From positions 1-6,786 of the forward strand of contig JADGOF010000121.1 in assembly GCA_017883105.1 (NCBI GenBank): 6,786 nucleotides of DNA. Direction: 5' to 3'. Position 1 is the stretch's first letter. Each line of letters opens with the position of its first letter. This DNA is from Acidimicrobiales bacterium (GTDB taxonomy: Bacteria; Actinomycetota; Acidimicrobiia; Acidimicrobiales; RAAP-2). This document shows positions 1 through 5,445 of this stretch, piece by piece. Under the pieces are notes generated by a model. The model saw only the letters and a program-made list of their open reading frames with translations, was not told the origin of the DNA and searched no databases. The translations under genes and the position numbers were made by a program.

Positions 1-83
1 AGGAGTTGGCCGCGGTGCCACTCACCCGCAATGAGTTCCACGGCGATTGGAACTACACCGTGCATCCGAAACCGCTCACGTAA
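1..83 (+). CDS. C-terminal tail of an ISAzo13-like transposase (partial)
   Basis: An open frame enters from the left edge (codons start at base 3) and ends at TAA 81-83, giving 26 visible residues. They include the string NEFHGDWNYTV followed by HPKP. I recognise F-H-G-[DE]-W-N-Y-T as the usual end of DDE transposases of the ISAzo13 (Rhodopirellula-type) family, where it lies a few residues before the stop. This is recognition from memory of a short tail, so the family call is moderate. The catalytic domain lies outside the window. The 73 bp between this stop and the next gene would hold the right end of the element, but I could not define a terminal repeat from one end alone. Confidence 0.55.
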   Translation, partial: ELAAVPLTRNEFHGDWNYTVHPKPLT

Positions 84-144
84 TTCGCGCGCGGGCCCTT
101 ACTGCTGTTAGCACCCTGCACCCATTGGATCCCCGGCAGGCCAT

Positions 145-156
145 TAGCGTGGGGGG
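145..156 (+). promoter_or_regulatory. Possible -10 box for a leaderless acetyltransferase transcript
   Basis: TAGCGT at 145-150 fits the actinobacterial TANNNT -10 consensus. Exactly six bases (all G) separate it from ATG 157, so transcription would begin at or next to the start codon. No clear -35 box is seen, and the G run is a poor ribosome binding site. This is inference from spacing, strengthened by the same layout before the PAP2 gene. Confidence 0.35.
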
Positions 157-1290
157 ATGAGTGACAAGGGAGTTGCTCGGATCACGGCCCACGAGCACTT
201 CAATCAGCACGGATTCGACAGGTTTGGGAACGTTCGTTGGGCATGGCAGGAGCTCGGAGCGAACGCAAAGTACTTCTTCCAGACCCCAGAGTGGATGGAA
301 CATGCGGCCGCGCTGATCGAAGGTGACCTGGCCTGGGGCGTTCTGACCGAGTCCGGACGGCCAGCCGCCGTGTCGGTCTTGCGGCACTCCCAGCGGAAGC
401 GAGCAGGAATCAGGTTCAGGGTTCTTGAGGAGGCCCGCGTTGGGGACTGGTTGTACCCATACACGGACTGCTTGCTCGATCGGAAGGCTGGCGGCCGACG
501 CACGATCGATCTCGATGACTTTGCGGACGCCTCGGGACCGTGGGATGTCTTGAATCTCCGGGCCCTCCGGGTGGGATCGCCCTGGATCGAACTAGCGGTG
601 GGTAGGGCTTACCTTCAGGAAGAGCCAGACGGCGGCGTGGGGATTCTGGGGACCCGCCTGGGGCCCGACGACTGGTTGCGGACGCTCCCCAGGAACATGC
701 GCGATTCGATTCGCAAAGCCCGCGGACGAATCGAGGCATGTGGGGGCGGTCAAGTCGTCGTCTCGACGGGACCGGAACTCCCCGCCGCGTATGAGCAGTT
801 CGTGGCACTGGAGGCCTCTGGGTGGAAAGGCGCTCAGGGGACTGCGCTCTCCCGCCGACCCGCGATGCGGGGTCTGCTCCGTGACTATCTCCCTAGCGCG
901 GGTACCGCCCACATTCGATCACTCTTCGTCGGGGACCGGCTGGCAGCCTCTCAGGTCGGCGTCACGGTAGACGGCTCACTCTTCCTCATGAAAGTGGCCT
1001 ACGACGAGCAACTCGCTCATCTGTCGCCCGGGAACGTGCTCATGGCCAACTTGGTCGAGGAATGCTGCGAGGACCCCGCTGTCGACCGGATCGACTGCAC
1101 GGTCTGGCAGGAGTGGCATCAACGGTGGGGCATGGTGCGTGAACCGACGTATCGGCTTTTGGCGTTCAATCACCGGACAGTCGGAGGTGCGGTCGTCGGA
1201 TCTGCCTGGCACAGCCGCCGGCTCTTCACTCGGCAACGAGGTTGGCGGGTTGCGGAACCGGAGGGGAAAGGTGCTGGCGCCCGACCGTAG
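157..1290 (+). CDS. GNAT-family acetyltransferase, CelD/BcsL type (Acetyltransf_6)
   Basis: This 377-aa protein looks like a cytoplasmic GNAT-fold acyltransferase of the CelD/BcsL group, often found in polysaccharide or envelope loci. Family signs in order: FQTPEWM (41-47) near the N-terminus; a basic helix LPRNMRDSIRKARGRIE (177-192) opening the C-terminal acetyltransferase lobe; EASGWKG followed by GTAL (219-230); a beta-strand pair LFVGDRLAASQVGV (256-269); and SPGNVLM (290-296) at the presumed acetyl-CoA-binding turn. Length matches the family (about 350-400 aa). No signal peptide or membrane segment is visible. ATG 157 has no real Shine-Dalgarno but follows TAGCGT (145-150) plus six G residues, which fits a leaderless transcript. 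It converges on the SGNH hydrolase gene with a 32-bp gap. The acyl acceptor cannot be read from the sequence. The C-terminal ~40 residues are basic and poorly conserved-looking. Confidence 0.85.
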   Translation: MSDKGVARITAHEHFNQHGFDRFGNVRWAWQELGANAKYFFQTPEWMEHAAALIEGDLAWGVLTESGRPAAVSVLRHSQRKRAGIRFRVLEEARVGDWLYPYTDCLLDRKAGGRRTIDLDDFADASGPWDVLNLRALRVGSPWIELAVGRAYLQEEPDGGVGILGTRLGPDDWLRTLPRNMRDSIRKARGRIEACGGGQVVVSTGPELPAAYEQFVALEASGWKGAQGTALSRRPAMRGLLRDYLPSAGTAHIRSLFVGDRLAASQVGVTVDGSLFLMKVAYDEQLAHLSPGNVLMANLVEECCEDPAVDRIDCTVWQEWHQRWGMVREPTYRLLAFNHRTVGGAVVGSAWHSRRLFTRQRGWRVAEPEGKGAGARP

Positions 1291-1297
1291 GGCGGGC
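1279..1297. terminator. Short GC hairpin between convergent genes, possible bidirectional terminator
   Basis: GCCCG (1279-1283) pairs with CGGGC (1293-1297). Inside it CC pairs with GG around a GTA loop, with one A/G mismatch. The hairpin overlaps the TAG stop of the acetyltransferase and faces the SGNH gene end at 1323. A second small pair, CCCCT (1301-1305) with AGGGG (1316-1320), follows. No T tract is present on either strand, so intrinsic termination is uncertain. Confidence 0.3.
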
Positions 1298-1322
1298 AGA
1301 CCCCTTGAGCGGGCCAGGGGAA

Positions 1323-2207
1323 TTAGGGGGAAGGTGCCGAGTAGGGGTCGGTCTGTCCGGACGCAATGGTCGGGGCGATGTTGTTGGGCTCGAGCGGGGG
1401 TCCTTCGTAGGAGGGCGCACTCCCTGTCGTCAGAAACCGATTGACCGACTCGGCAACGGCGAGCCCGTATCGGAACGACCCCGACGAGTAGACGCGGCAG
1501 GTCTTCCACTCAACCGGAAAGGCAGGGGTCTTGGGGCAGAAATGCTGTCCGTCGGGAGCCCGCACAGTGTTGGTGCCGTCAGCACCGCAATGTGGCTCGA
1601 TCGGAGCGCACGGCAGAGTCCAGGTGAACTTGCCATCGGAAGACATCACCGATGCCCCGGCGTTCACAAAGGTGACGCTGCCCGGGTGATCGGCGGCTAT
1701 GGATTTGTAGATCCAGTTCAGCCTGTTCCAATGGGTGTCCCCTGAATGCACCTGGGACACAGCCGGTGCATTTCCCACGAGGAATACATGAGCACCGAAT
1801 TTGACGTACTCGTTCACGGCCGTCGTAACGTCGTTCTCGTACTGGTCGAAGTAGGCCGGGGTCTCATAACCCGCTCCCGCGATACAGACGGTGAACGCAT
1901 TGCCCGAGAACTCCAGCACCACCGCCGAAGGCCGAACTGTCGGGGCATCTGCTTTCATCTCCTCGAGCCAATCGCAGGGGGCGCTCCCCGAGGAGACGGA
2001 ATCACTCCCCTGCGCGACTATGCGCGTGAAGGCATCGAAATAGCCCGCCGACTGCACCATCAGCGAGTCCCCGTAGACATTGACGATGGGGGGATCGGTT
2101 CTCCCCGCCCCCAGGATGATCGCCGAGATCACGACCACCATCACCACCGCCAATGACCTGTCCCGTCGAGTGTGCATGGCCGTCTCGCTGCCTTGTCTGT
2201 GGCCCAT
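1323..2207 (-). CDS. Secreted or membrane-anchored SGNH/GDSL-type hydrolase
   Basis: This 294-aa protein has the SGNH hydrolase blocks: block I VNVYGDS with nucleophile S48 (G46-D47-S48), a candidate block II glycine at G74, block III FSGN with N103, and block V D219-G-Q-H222 supplying the Asp-His pair. Family members hydrolyse esters, commonly acetyl groups on polysaccharides or lipids. Residues 14-18 are basic and 19-34 form one hydrophobic segment, typical of a signal peptide or N-terminal anchor, so the catalytic domain should be outside the membrane. Six cysteines (78, 108, 200, 207, 224, 237) could form disulfides, fitting export. The tail from about 262 is Pro/Ser/Thr-rich and probably disordered. 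ATG 2207 is the longest start. Met11 at 2177 gives a more typical signal peptide (284 aa). Neither has a clear ribosome binding site. Confidence 0.85.
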   Translation of the reverse strand: MGHRQGSETAMHTRRDRSLAVVMVVVISAIILGAGRTDPPIVNVYGDSLMVQSAGYFDAFTRIVAQGSDSVSSGSAPCDWLEEMKADAPTVRPSAVVLEFSGNAFTVCIAGAGYETPAYFDQYENDVTTAVNEYVKFGAHVFLVGNAPAVSQVHSGDTHWNRLNWIYKSIAADHPGSVTFVNAGASVMSSDGKFTWTLPCAPIEPHCGADGTNTVRAPDGQHFCPKTPAFPVEWKTCRVYSSGSFRYGLAVAESVNRFLTTGSAPSYEGPPLEPNNIAPTIASGQTDPYSAPSP

Positions 2208-2266
2208 TGGACCATCGCAATCACTATCCCAACGCCATCAGAGCAGAACGGGTCCAGAACTGGCGG

Positions 2267-2386
2267 ATGGTGAACCGCCCCGGCGCCTACCGCGTCGATA
2301 CTCCTACGGATCGCCCCGAGGCGGCGAGGAAGGTAGGTCGACCCGTCACCAAGGAGATCAGTTGGCTACGCTTCGAAGAGGCGTGA
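2267..2386 (+). CDS. Doubtful small ORF (39 codons), unknown function
   Basis: This short frame runs from ATG 2267 to TGA 2384-2386, 27 bp ahead of the next small gene and divergent from the SGNH gene. In favour: third positions are mostly G/C, and its C-terminus (EISWLRFEEA) resembles the start of the next protein (DIDWLRVRV). Against: no Shine-Dalgarno precedes ATG 2267, and the product matches nothing I recognise. The frame stays open back to ATG 2153, which would add a Cys-rich stretch (C3, C7, C13, C16 of the longer form). That start overlaps the 5' end of the SGNH gene on the other strand, so I prefer the shorter form. It is basic and lacks membrane segments. Confidence 0.25.
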   Translation: MVNRPGAYRVDTPTDRPEAARKVGRPVTKEISWLRFEEA

Positions 2387-2413
2387 TCACTGCGTCAGAA
2401 GGGCGGTAGTGCC

Positions 2414-2647
2414 ATGACCGACGATGCTGGGGAAGTTCAAGAAGACATCGATTGGCTCAGGGTTCGGGTTTCCGAACTGGAAGGCCGCGTCGCCGACTTG
2501 GCAGCTCTCACCGAAACAACGCCGATCATCTACCGCTGCCTCAGAACGCTGGGGCATAGGGTCGGCGTTGAAGAGGGCGAGACGTCTTCGCAGTGGGTGC
2601 GGGATCTGAACCGTCTTGATGAACTCGCCCACCTTCTGATTGGGTAA
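2414..2647 (+). CDS. Small acidic protein with a predicted coiled coil, unknown function
   Basis: This 77-aa protein (ATG 2414, TAA 2645-2647) is of unknown function. Residues 10-33 are a Glu/Asp/Arg/Leu-rich helix with hydrophobics spaced as heptads (IDWLRVRVSELEGRVADLAAL), suggesting a short coiled coil and oligomerisation. A second helical part (40-77) ends DELAHLLIG. There is no signal peptide, membrane segment or metal-binding motif. AAGGGCGG lies about 8 bases upstream of ATG and is an acceptable, non-ideal ribosome binding site. It may be co-transcribed with the doubtful ORF just upstream. The amino-acid pattern looks like a real protein, but a single short ORF is weak proof. The heptad pattern alone does not give a role. 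Confidence 0.5.
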   Translation: MTDDAGEVQEDIDWLRVRVSELEGRVADLAALTETTPIIYRCLRTLGHRVGVEEGETSSQWVRDLNRLDELAHLLIG

Positions 2648-2715
2648 CCGCCCTGGCCTCGATCACTCCGCACATGCTGGCATCTGCCCTCCTGAAACGG
2701 CCGCCGTGGGAGCCA

Positions 2716-2799
2716 TAGTCGCAGGCGACTAGTGCCGGGTCCGGATCTTGGTGGCGGAACCTCGATCAACGAACCCGGCAACATGGTATCGACGGTTGC
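2716..2799. repeat. Cluster of three inverted repeats (possible structured RNA or DNA site)
   Basis: Three inverted repeats lie nearly end to end. TAGTCGC (2716-2722) and GCGACTA (2725-2731) are perfect 7-bp arms with a 2-base spacer. TGCCGGGT (2733-2740) and ACCCGGCA (2773-2780) are perfect 8-bp arms 32 bases apart. GCAAC (2778-2782) and GTTGC (2795-2799) overlap the second repeat, so those two folds would be mutually exclusive. There is no T tract for a standard terminator. They begin about 70 bp after the stop of the 77-aa gene. A transcript terminator, a small RNA, or a remnant of a mobile element end are all possible. Confidence 0.4.
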
Positions 2800-3160
2800 G
2801 GAGGCAGGCTTGAGATAAACTGATTTGGACCGACCCACTCCGCTCGTTGGCACCGTGTTCGGCTGGCCGCATATCGCCCATGCCGGGCCACCACTCGTTT
2901 CGTTCCCAGCCCTACCGAGCCGGCGAGACCTCGGGAACGCCCTGCGCTCCGAGAAGGGCCTGGGGGTATTTGCAGGGCAGATAGCCCGCCGGAAGCCGCA
3001 TCGGTCCGGCAACGATTCGATCCGGAAGCTACTGCGAGGATTCGACCTGTTGCCCCCGTCTGGTCCGGGCGCCCTCTCTTCGTCCCATGCGCATCCTCCG
3101 GAGTGGACGTCGATCAGCTTCCGCGGATGATGGTGGCGAAAACGCACGGACGGGCAGAAC

Positions 3161-3172
3161 TACCCTTTCGGG
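3161..3172 (+). promoter_or_regulatory. Possible -10 box for a leaderless PAP2 transcript
   Basis: TACCCT at 3161-3166 matches TANNNT and is followed by exactly six bases before ATG 3173, placing the expected transcription start on the start codon. No Shine-Dalgarno is present to explain initiation otherwise. No good -35 box is visible. The spacing is identical to that before the acetyltransferase gene at 157. Confidence 0.35.
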
Positions 3173-3982
3173 ATGCGATCGAGCCTGTTCGGGAACCTCA
3201 AACAGCGCGTCGGTGGACGTCTCGGGCTCGGCTCCTCGGGCTTGACGGCCGTCGCCTGCGGGACGGCCGTCCTGATAGGCCTGGTCGTGATCTTCGGTGC
3301 CGCGACCGAGGACGTGGCCGGGAGCGACGGCCTGACCCGTCACGATCCTGGCTTTCTTCGGTTGTTCACGACCCACCGCTCAGCCCCCCTGGTCGGTGCG
3401 TCGAAGGTGATGACGGATTTCGGTGCGGTGGTAGTCCTCGCTGCAGTTGCGGTGGTCGCCTGCATCTGGCTGTGGCGACGCGGGATCTGTCTCGCACTCG
3501 CGCTAGCGCCTATCGCATCGTACACCGCAGCAGCGTTGTGCGTGGGAGTCGTCAAGAGAATCGTCGGGCGCGCCCGTCCTCCGGCCTCGCTGCACCTCGT
3601 GTCGGAGAATGACGCCTCCTTCCCCTCCGGACACACGACCGACAGCGCCGCGGTATTCATGACCATTGCCCTTGTAGTTGCACTAATCGTCTTGCGGCGC
3701 CCCATTGCCCGGATTGCGTCGGTCCTCGGGGCGGCCTTGCTCTCAGGCGCGATCGGCCTGAGCCGCCTTGTGCTCGGGGTGCACTGGCCGAGTGACGTGC
3801 TCGCGGGCTGGGCACTGGGCGCCGGCCTCGCCATTGCCGTGACAGCGGCCTTCTTCTTGCTTGCTCACCCCGCCGCGCCGCCGGCAGAGGTTCCCCGAGG
3901 TCACATCCGCCGGGTGGGCTCCCTGGTCAGACAGCTCCTGGCTAGCGAGCGGCGAACAAGAGGAGACCTGCGCGCGATCTAA
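3173..3982 (+). CDS. PAP2-family phosphatase, integral membrane
   Basis: This 269-aa protein carries the complete PAP2 (type 2 phosphatidic acid phosphatase) signature: K128-X6-R135-P136 (KRIVGRARP), P151-S-G-H154, and S197-R198-X5-H204-X3-D208 (SRLVLGVHWPSD). H204 is the expected phosphohistidine nucleophile and H154 the acid. About six hydrophobic segments (near 25-42, 82-101, 105-127, 160-174, 180-194, 211-230) match the family's six-helix fold, with the active site expected at the outer membrane face. Family members dephosphorylate lipid phosphates such as phosphatidate, phosphatidylglycerol phosphate or undecaprenyl pyrophosphate; the substrate cannot be told from sequence. The C-terminal ~40 residues are polar and basic, probably cytoplasmic. 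ATG 3173 has no Shine-Dalgarno but a suitable -10 box for leaderless expression. The gene appears to stand alone, followed by a hairpin. Confidence 0.92.
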   Translation: MRSSLFGNLKQRVGGRLGLGSSGLTAVACGTAVLIGLVVIFGAATEDVAGSDGLTRHDPGFLRLFTTHRSAPLVGASKVMTDFGAVVVLAAVAVVACIWLWRRGICLALALAPIASYTAAALCVGVVKRIVGRARPPASLHLVSENDASFPSGHTTDSAAVFMTIALVVALIVLRRPIARIASVLGAALLSGAIGLSRLVLGVHWPSDVLAGWALGAGLAIAVTAAFFLLAHPAAPPAEVPRGHIRRVGSLVRQLLASERRTRGDLRAI

Positions 3983-3996
3983 TCTTCTGGCGCTCC

Positions 3997-4016
3997 CGCC
4001 GGACCAGTCCGGTGGC
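3997..4016 (+). terminator. Hairpin just after the PAP2 gene, possible terminator
   Basis: CCGGAC (4000-4005) and GTCCGG (4008-4013) are perfect arms. The stem extends by a G-T wobble (3999/4014) and two C-G pairs (3998/4015, 3997/4016), making nine pairs around a very small loop. It lies 15 bases after the TAA stop. No T tract follows, so it may act as a weak or Rho-assisted terminator. Confidence 0.4.
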
Positions 4017-4058
4017 ACGCGGGGCAGCTCCCAAACACAGTTGGAACACCGGAGGTGC

Positions 4059-4142
4059 ATGCGGTCCGACCGATCTCCGCTCCTCGTGTCAGAATTCACC
4101 AGTCGGAAGGAGCATCCACAGCAAAGGGGAGGGATCAAGTGA
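4059..4142 (+). CDS. Possible 27-aa leader ORF overlapping the VOC gene start
   Basis: ATG 4059 is preceded by CCGGAGGTGC, a good Shine-Dalgarno with rather tight spacing. The frame encodes 27 residues and ends at TGA 4140-4142, overlapping the GTG start (4139-4141) of the VOC gene in a GTGA arrangement. Such overlaps usually mean translational coupling. The peptide is charged with no hydrophobic core, no run of one amino acid and no obvious stalling motif. Chance is quite possible at this length; the only support is the ribosome binding site together with the exact overlap. Confidence 0.25.
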   Translation: MRSDRSPLLVSEFTSRKEHPQQRGGIK

Positions 4143-4628
4143 CCGCACACGGCGCCTTCCGCAGCGAGGAGTGGGGTGAGCTGCGTGCACGGCATCTCAA
4201 GCCGCCCGAGCACCGCTTGCCATCCTCGGCACGCGGTGTGCATCACAATGCGTTGCTCTCGAGTGACGTTGAGCGGACAATCACCTTCTACCAGGAGCTA
4301 CACGAGTTCCCACTCACCCCGCTGATCGAGAACCGCGACTTTCAGGGCTCGACTCATTTCTTCTTCGATCTCGGGAACGGCAACATCGTTCTTCAACTTT
4401 CCCGGCCTCGACCTCGGTGACTACGCCGAAGTGCTGGGTGGCCTGCATCACATCGCGACCTCGGTGGAACCCGGTCGATGGGCGCATCTGAAGTCCAAGT
4501 TGGAAGCTGCGGGGGTTGCCACGACGCAGATGAGCGGATCCTCGCTCTACTTCCAAGGCCCCGATGGTGAGCGCTTGGAGATCATCAAGGACCCGCTGCT
4601 CGAGATGTACGGTACGACAGTCGCCTGA
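4139..4628 (+). pseudogene. Frameshifted VOC/glyoxalase-fold protein gene
   Basis: Two frames together encode one vicinal-oxygen-chelate protein of about 163 aa. The first frame starts at GTG 4139 behind a strong ribosome binding site (AGGGGAGGG, 4125-4133) and gives the first beta-alpha-beta-beta-beta module, with HHN (35-37) as the likely first metal ligand region and FYQELHEFPL after it. It reads FFFDLGNGNIV and then leaves the family pattern, stopping at TGA 4418-4420. The frame two bases over takes up the pattern from TTC 4389 (FFNFPGLDLGDYAEV), then LHHIATSVEP with the second His and GERLEIIKDP with the expected Glu ligand, ending at TGA 4626-4628. Two missing bases (or one extra) near 4388 explain this. 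VOC proteins include glyoxalases, extradiol dioxygenases and antibiotic-binding proteins; the substrate is unknown. It may be inactivated or reflect a sequence error. Confidence 0.85.
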
Positions 4629-4747
4629 TCACCCCATTGGGACACGTGCCTCGCGCGACCTTCCCATCGGACAGCGAAGAGGTCCCCGTGGCTGCAACAA
4701 GCGCGTCAACACCACTGGCCAACGCCTCGATGACCCGCCCGCAACAT

Positions 4748-4762
4748 GCCCGGACACCGGGC
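4748..4762. terminator. Perfect GC hairpin between convergent genes
   Basis: GCCCGG (4748-4753) pairs perfectly with CCGGGC (4757-4762) around a three-base ACA loop. An alternative, wider pairing is ATGCC (4746-4750) with GGCAT (4766-4770). It sits 27 bases past the stop of the minus-strand Fe-S gene and about 120 bases past the end of the VOC gene, so it could end both transcripts. No T tract is present on either side. Confidence 0.35.
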
Positions 4763-4788
4763 GCCGGCATCCCAAGCGAGGGACGCCA

Positions 4789-5217
4789 TCACCCCGGCTG
4801 ATCCGAGGCCCGGATCGTGAAGCGGCGTGGAAACACCTGGAAGTCGATCTTGTTGGACTTGGGACAGGAAACCGCCATCCCGAAGTCACAGCGGGGACAG
4901 CCCTCCGTCCCTTCCGGACTAGTCCACATGGTCGTCCCGCAGTGGGCGCACTGCCTCTGCCAGATGGCGCAGCCGTACTCGGCCAGGCGCTTCGAGTGGA
5001 GGGGGCACCCCCGGTCCTGACAGACCGGCCACTCTGGGTCGGGGCCAATGGCCCGCTCAGGGCACTTGCCGATGCAGATTCCGCAATCGTCGCATGTGAA
5101 GGGATCGATGCGGAACAGCCCGAGGAAGGAGTCGGTCTTCTCGAGCGCCCCGGTCGGGCACGAGAAGTCACACACGCCACAGCCGATGCACAGCGTGTCG
5201 TCAACCTGCAAGCTCAT
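4789..5217 (-). CDS. Two-cluster 4Fe-4S ferredoxin-like protein with Cys-rich C-terminal domain
   Basis: This 142-aa protein has 16 cysteines in two groups of eight. The N-terminal part is a bacterial dicluster ferredoxin domain: C10-X2-C13-X2-C16-X3-C20-P and C42-X2-C45-X2-C48-X3-C52-P, each able to hold one 4Fe-4S cluster, with the usual PTGAL and ERAI strands after them. The C-terminal half adds C66, C71, C83, C90, C93, C107, C110 and C118. C90-X2-C93 and C107-X2-C110 look like a zinc ribbon or rubredoxin-like site; the others might hold a further metal site. It is cytoplasmic by appearance and probably carries electrons to or from an oxidoreductase encoded by the same operon. ATG 5217 overlaps the stop of the upstream 73-aa gene (TCAT on the plus strand, 5214-5217), so translation is probably coupled. 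I do not recognise the specific C-terminal domain. Confidence 0.88.
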   Translation of the reverse strand: MSLQVDDTLCIGCGVCDFSCPTGALEKTDSFLGLFRIDPFTCDDCGICIGKCPERAIGPDPEWPVCQDRGCPLHSKRLAEYGCAIWQRQCAHCGTTMWTSPEGTEGCPRCDFGMAVSCPKSNKIDFQVFPRRFTIRASDQPG

Positions 5218-5435
5218 CGCTTGCCGGCCTCCCTCATGACGGGCGTGCCGTACTCGTGTGGGTGGAATTCACGGAGCTCGGTCATGCACTCGTCATGCAC
5301 CCACGGTGCCACGTCGACCCGCTTCGATGCGGTCCGGAGCCGGTAGCCGGTTCCGTTCCATTCCCACCATCCATACGGCAGGTCGAGCGCCCGTTCGATC
5401 GGCTGCTGACAGTTCGGGCAGTTCGGTGGATCCAT
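5214..5435 (-). CDS. Small CX2C...HX2C protein, putative zinc-binding, unknown function
   Basis: This 73-aa protein has C6-X2-C9 near the N-terminus and H47-X2-C50 later, a spacing that could bind one zinc ion or act as a metallochaperone-like site. Between them lies an aromatic stretch (YGWWEWNGTGYRL). The frame is open farther upstream, but ATG 5435 is chosen because GAGGAGG ends five to six bases before it, and that ribosome binding site overlaps the TGA of the preceding gene (5446-5448). Its own stop overlaps the start of the Fe-S gene by four bases. The tight packing argues that it works with the 16-Cys ferredoxin and the truncated protein upstream, perhaps in assembly or as a small subunit. 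No named family is recognised. Confidence 0.75.
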   Translation of the reverse strand: MDPPNCPNCQQPIERALDLPYGWWEWNGTGYRLRTASKRVDVAPWVHDECMTELREFHPHEYGTPVMREAGKR

Positions 5436-5445
5436 CGCTACCTCC

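Larger units (their letters stand above)
2648..3172. other. Gene-poor intergenic region (525 bp) with inverted repeats
   Basis: I see no convincing gene here. Frames open on both strands (a plus-strand frame from TTG 2825 to 3130 and a minus-strand frame across most of the stretch) lack a ribosome binding site, recognisable motifs and plausible composition, being rich in Arg, Pro and Ser as expected of random high-GC frames. Visible content is a cluster of inverted repeats at 2716-2799 (separate entry), a TAAACT hexamer at 2816-2821 that fits a -10 box without an obvious gene after it, and the probable promoter of the PAP2 gene at the right end. It could be a decayed gene or mobile-element remnant. 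Confidence 0.5.

Noticed and set aside
1242..1745. Plus-strand 167-codon open frame
   Set aside because: It is antisense to the SGNH hydrolase, which has all catalytic blocks.
2716..2799. Integron attC site or tRNA gene
   Set aside because: No GTTRRRY/RYYYAAC core pair at the expected ends, no integrase nearby, and no cloverleaf with T-loop or anticodon arms could be drawn.
2825..3130. Plus-strand 101-codon open frame starting with TTG
   Set aside because: It has no ribosome binding site and no recognisable family, and the -10-like TAAACT just upstream is too close to give a normal leader.
2530..3147. Minus-strand 205-codon open frame
   Set aside because: It overlaps the more credible 77-aa gene, is rich in Arg/Pro/Ser, lacks a ribosome binding site and has no recognisable motif, so it looks like a chance frame in high-GC DNA.
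4380..4395. Programmed ribosomal frameshift in the VOC gene
   Set aside because: No slippery heptamer, stop-codon shift site or downstream structure is apparent, and the family is not known for recoding.
4055..4420. VOC protein starting at GTG 4055
   Set aside because: The strong ribosome binding site at 4125-4133 with proper spacing favours GTG 4139, and the added residues do not look like the family.
4629..5204. Minus-strand 191-codon open frame
   Set aside because: It is out of frame with the 16-Cys ferredoxin gene, whose cysteine motifs are unmistakable.
4564..5346. Plus-strand 260-codon open frame
   Set aside because: It is antisense to the clearly real Fe-S and zinc protein genes and overlaps the end of the VOC gene; it is a shadow frame.
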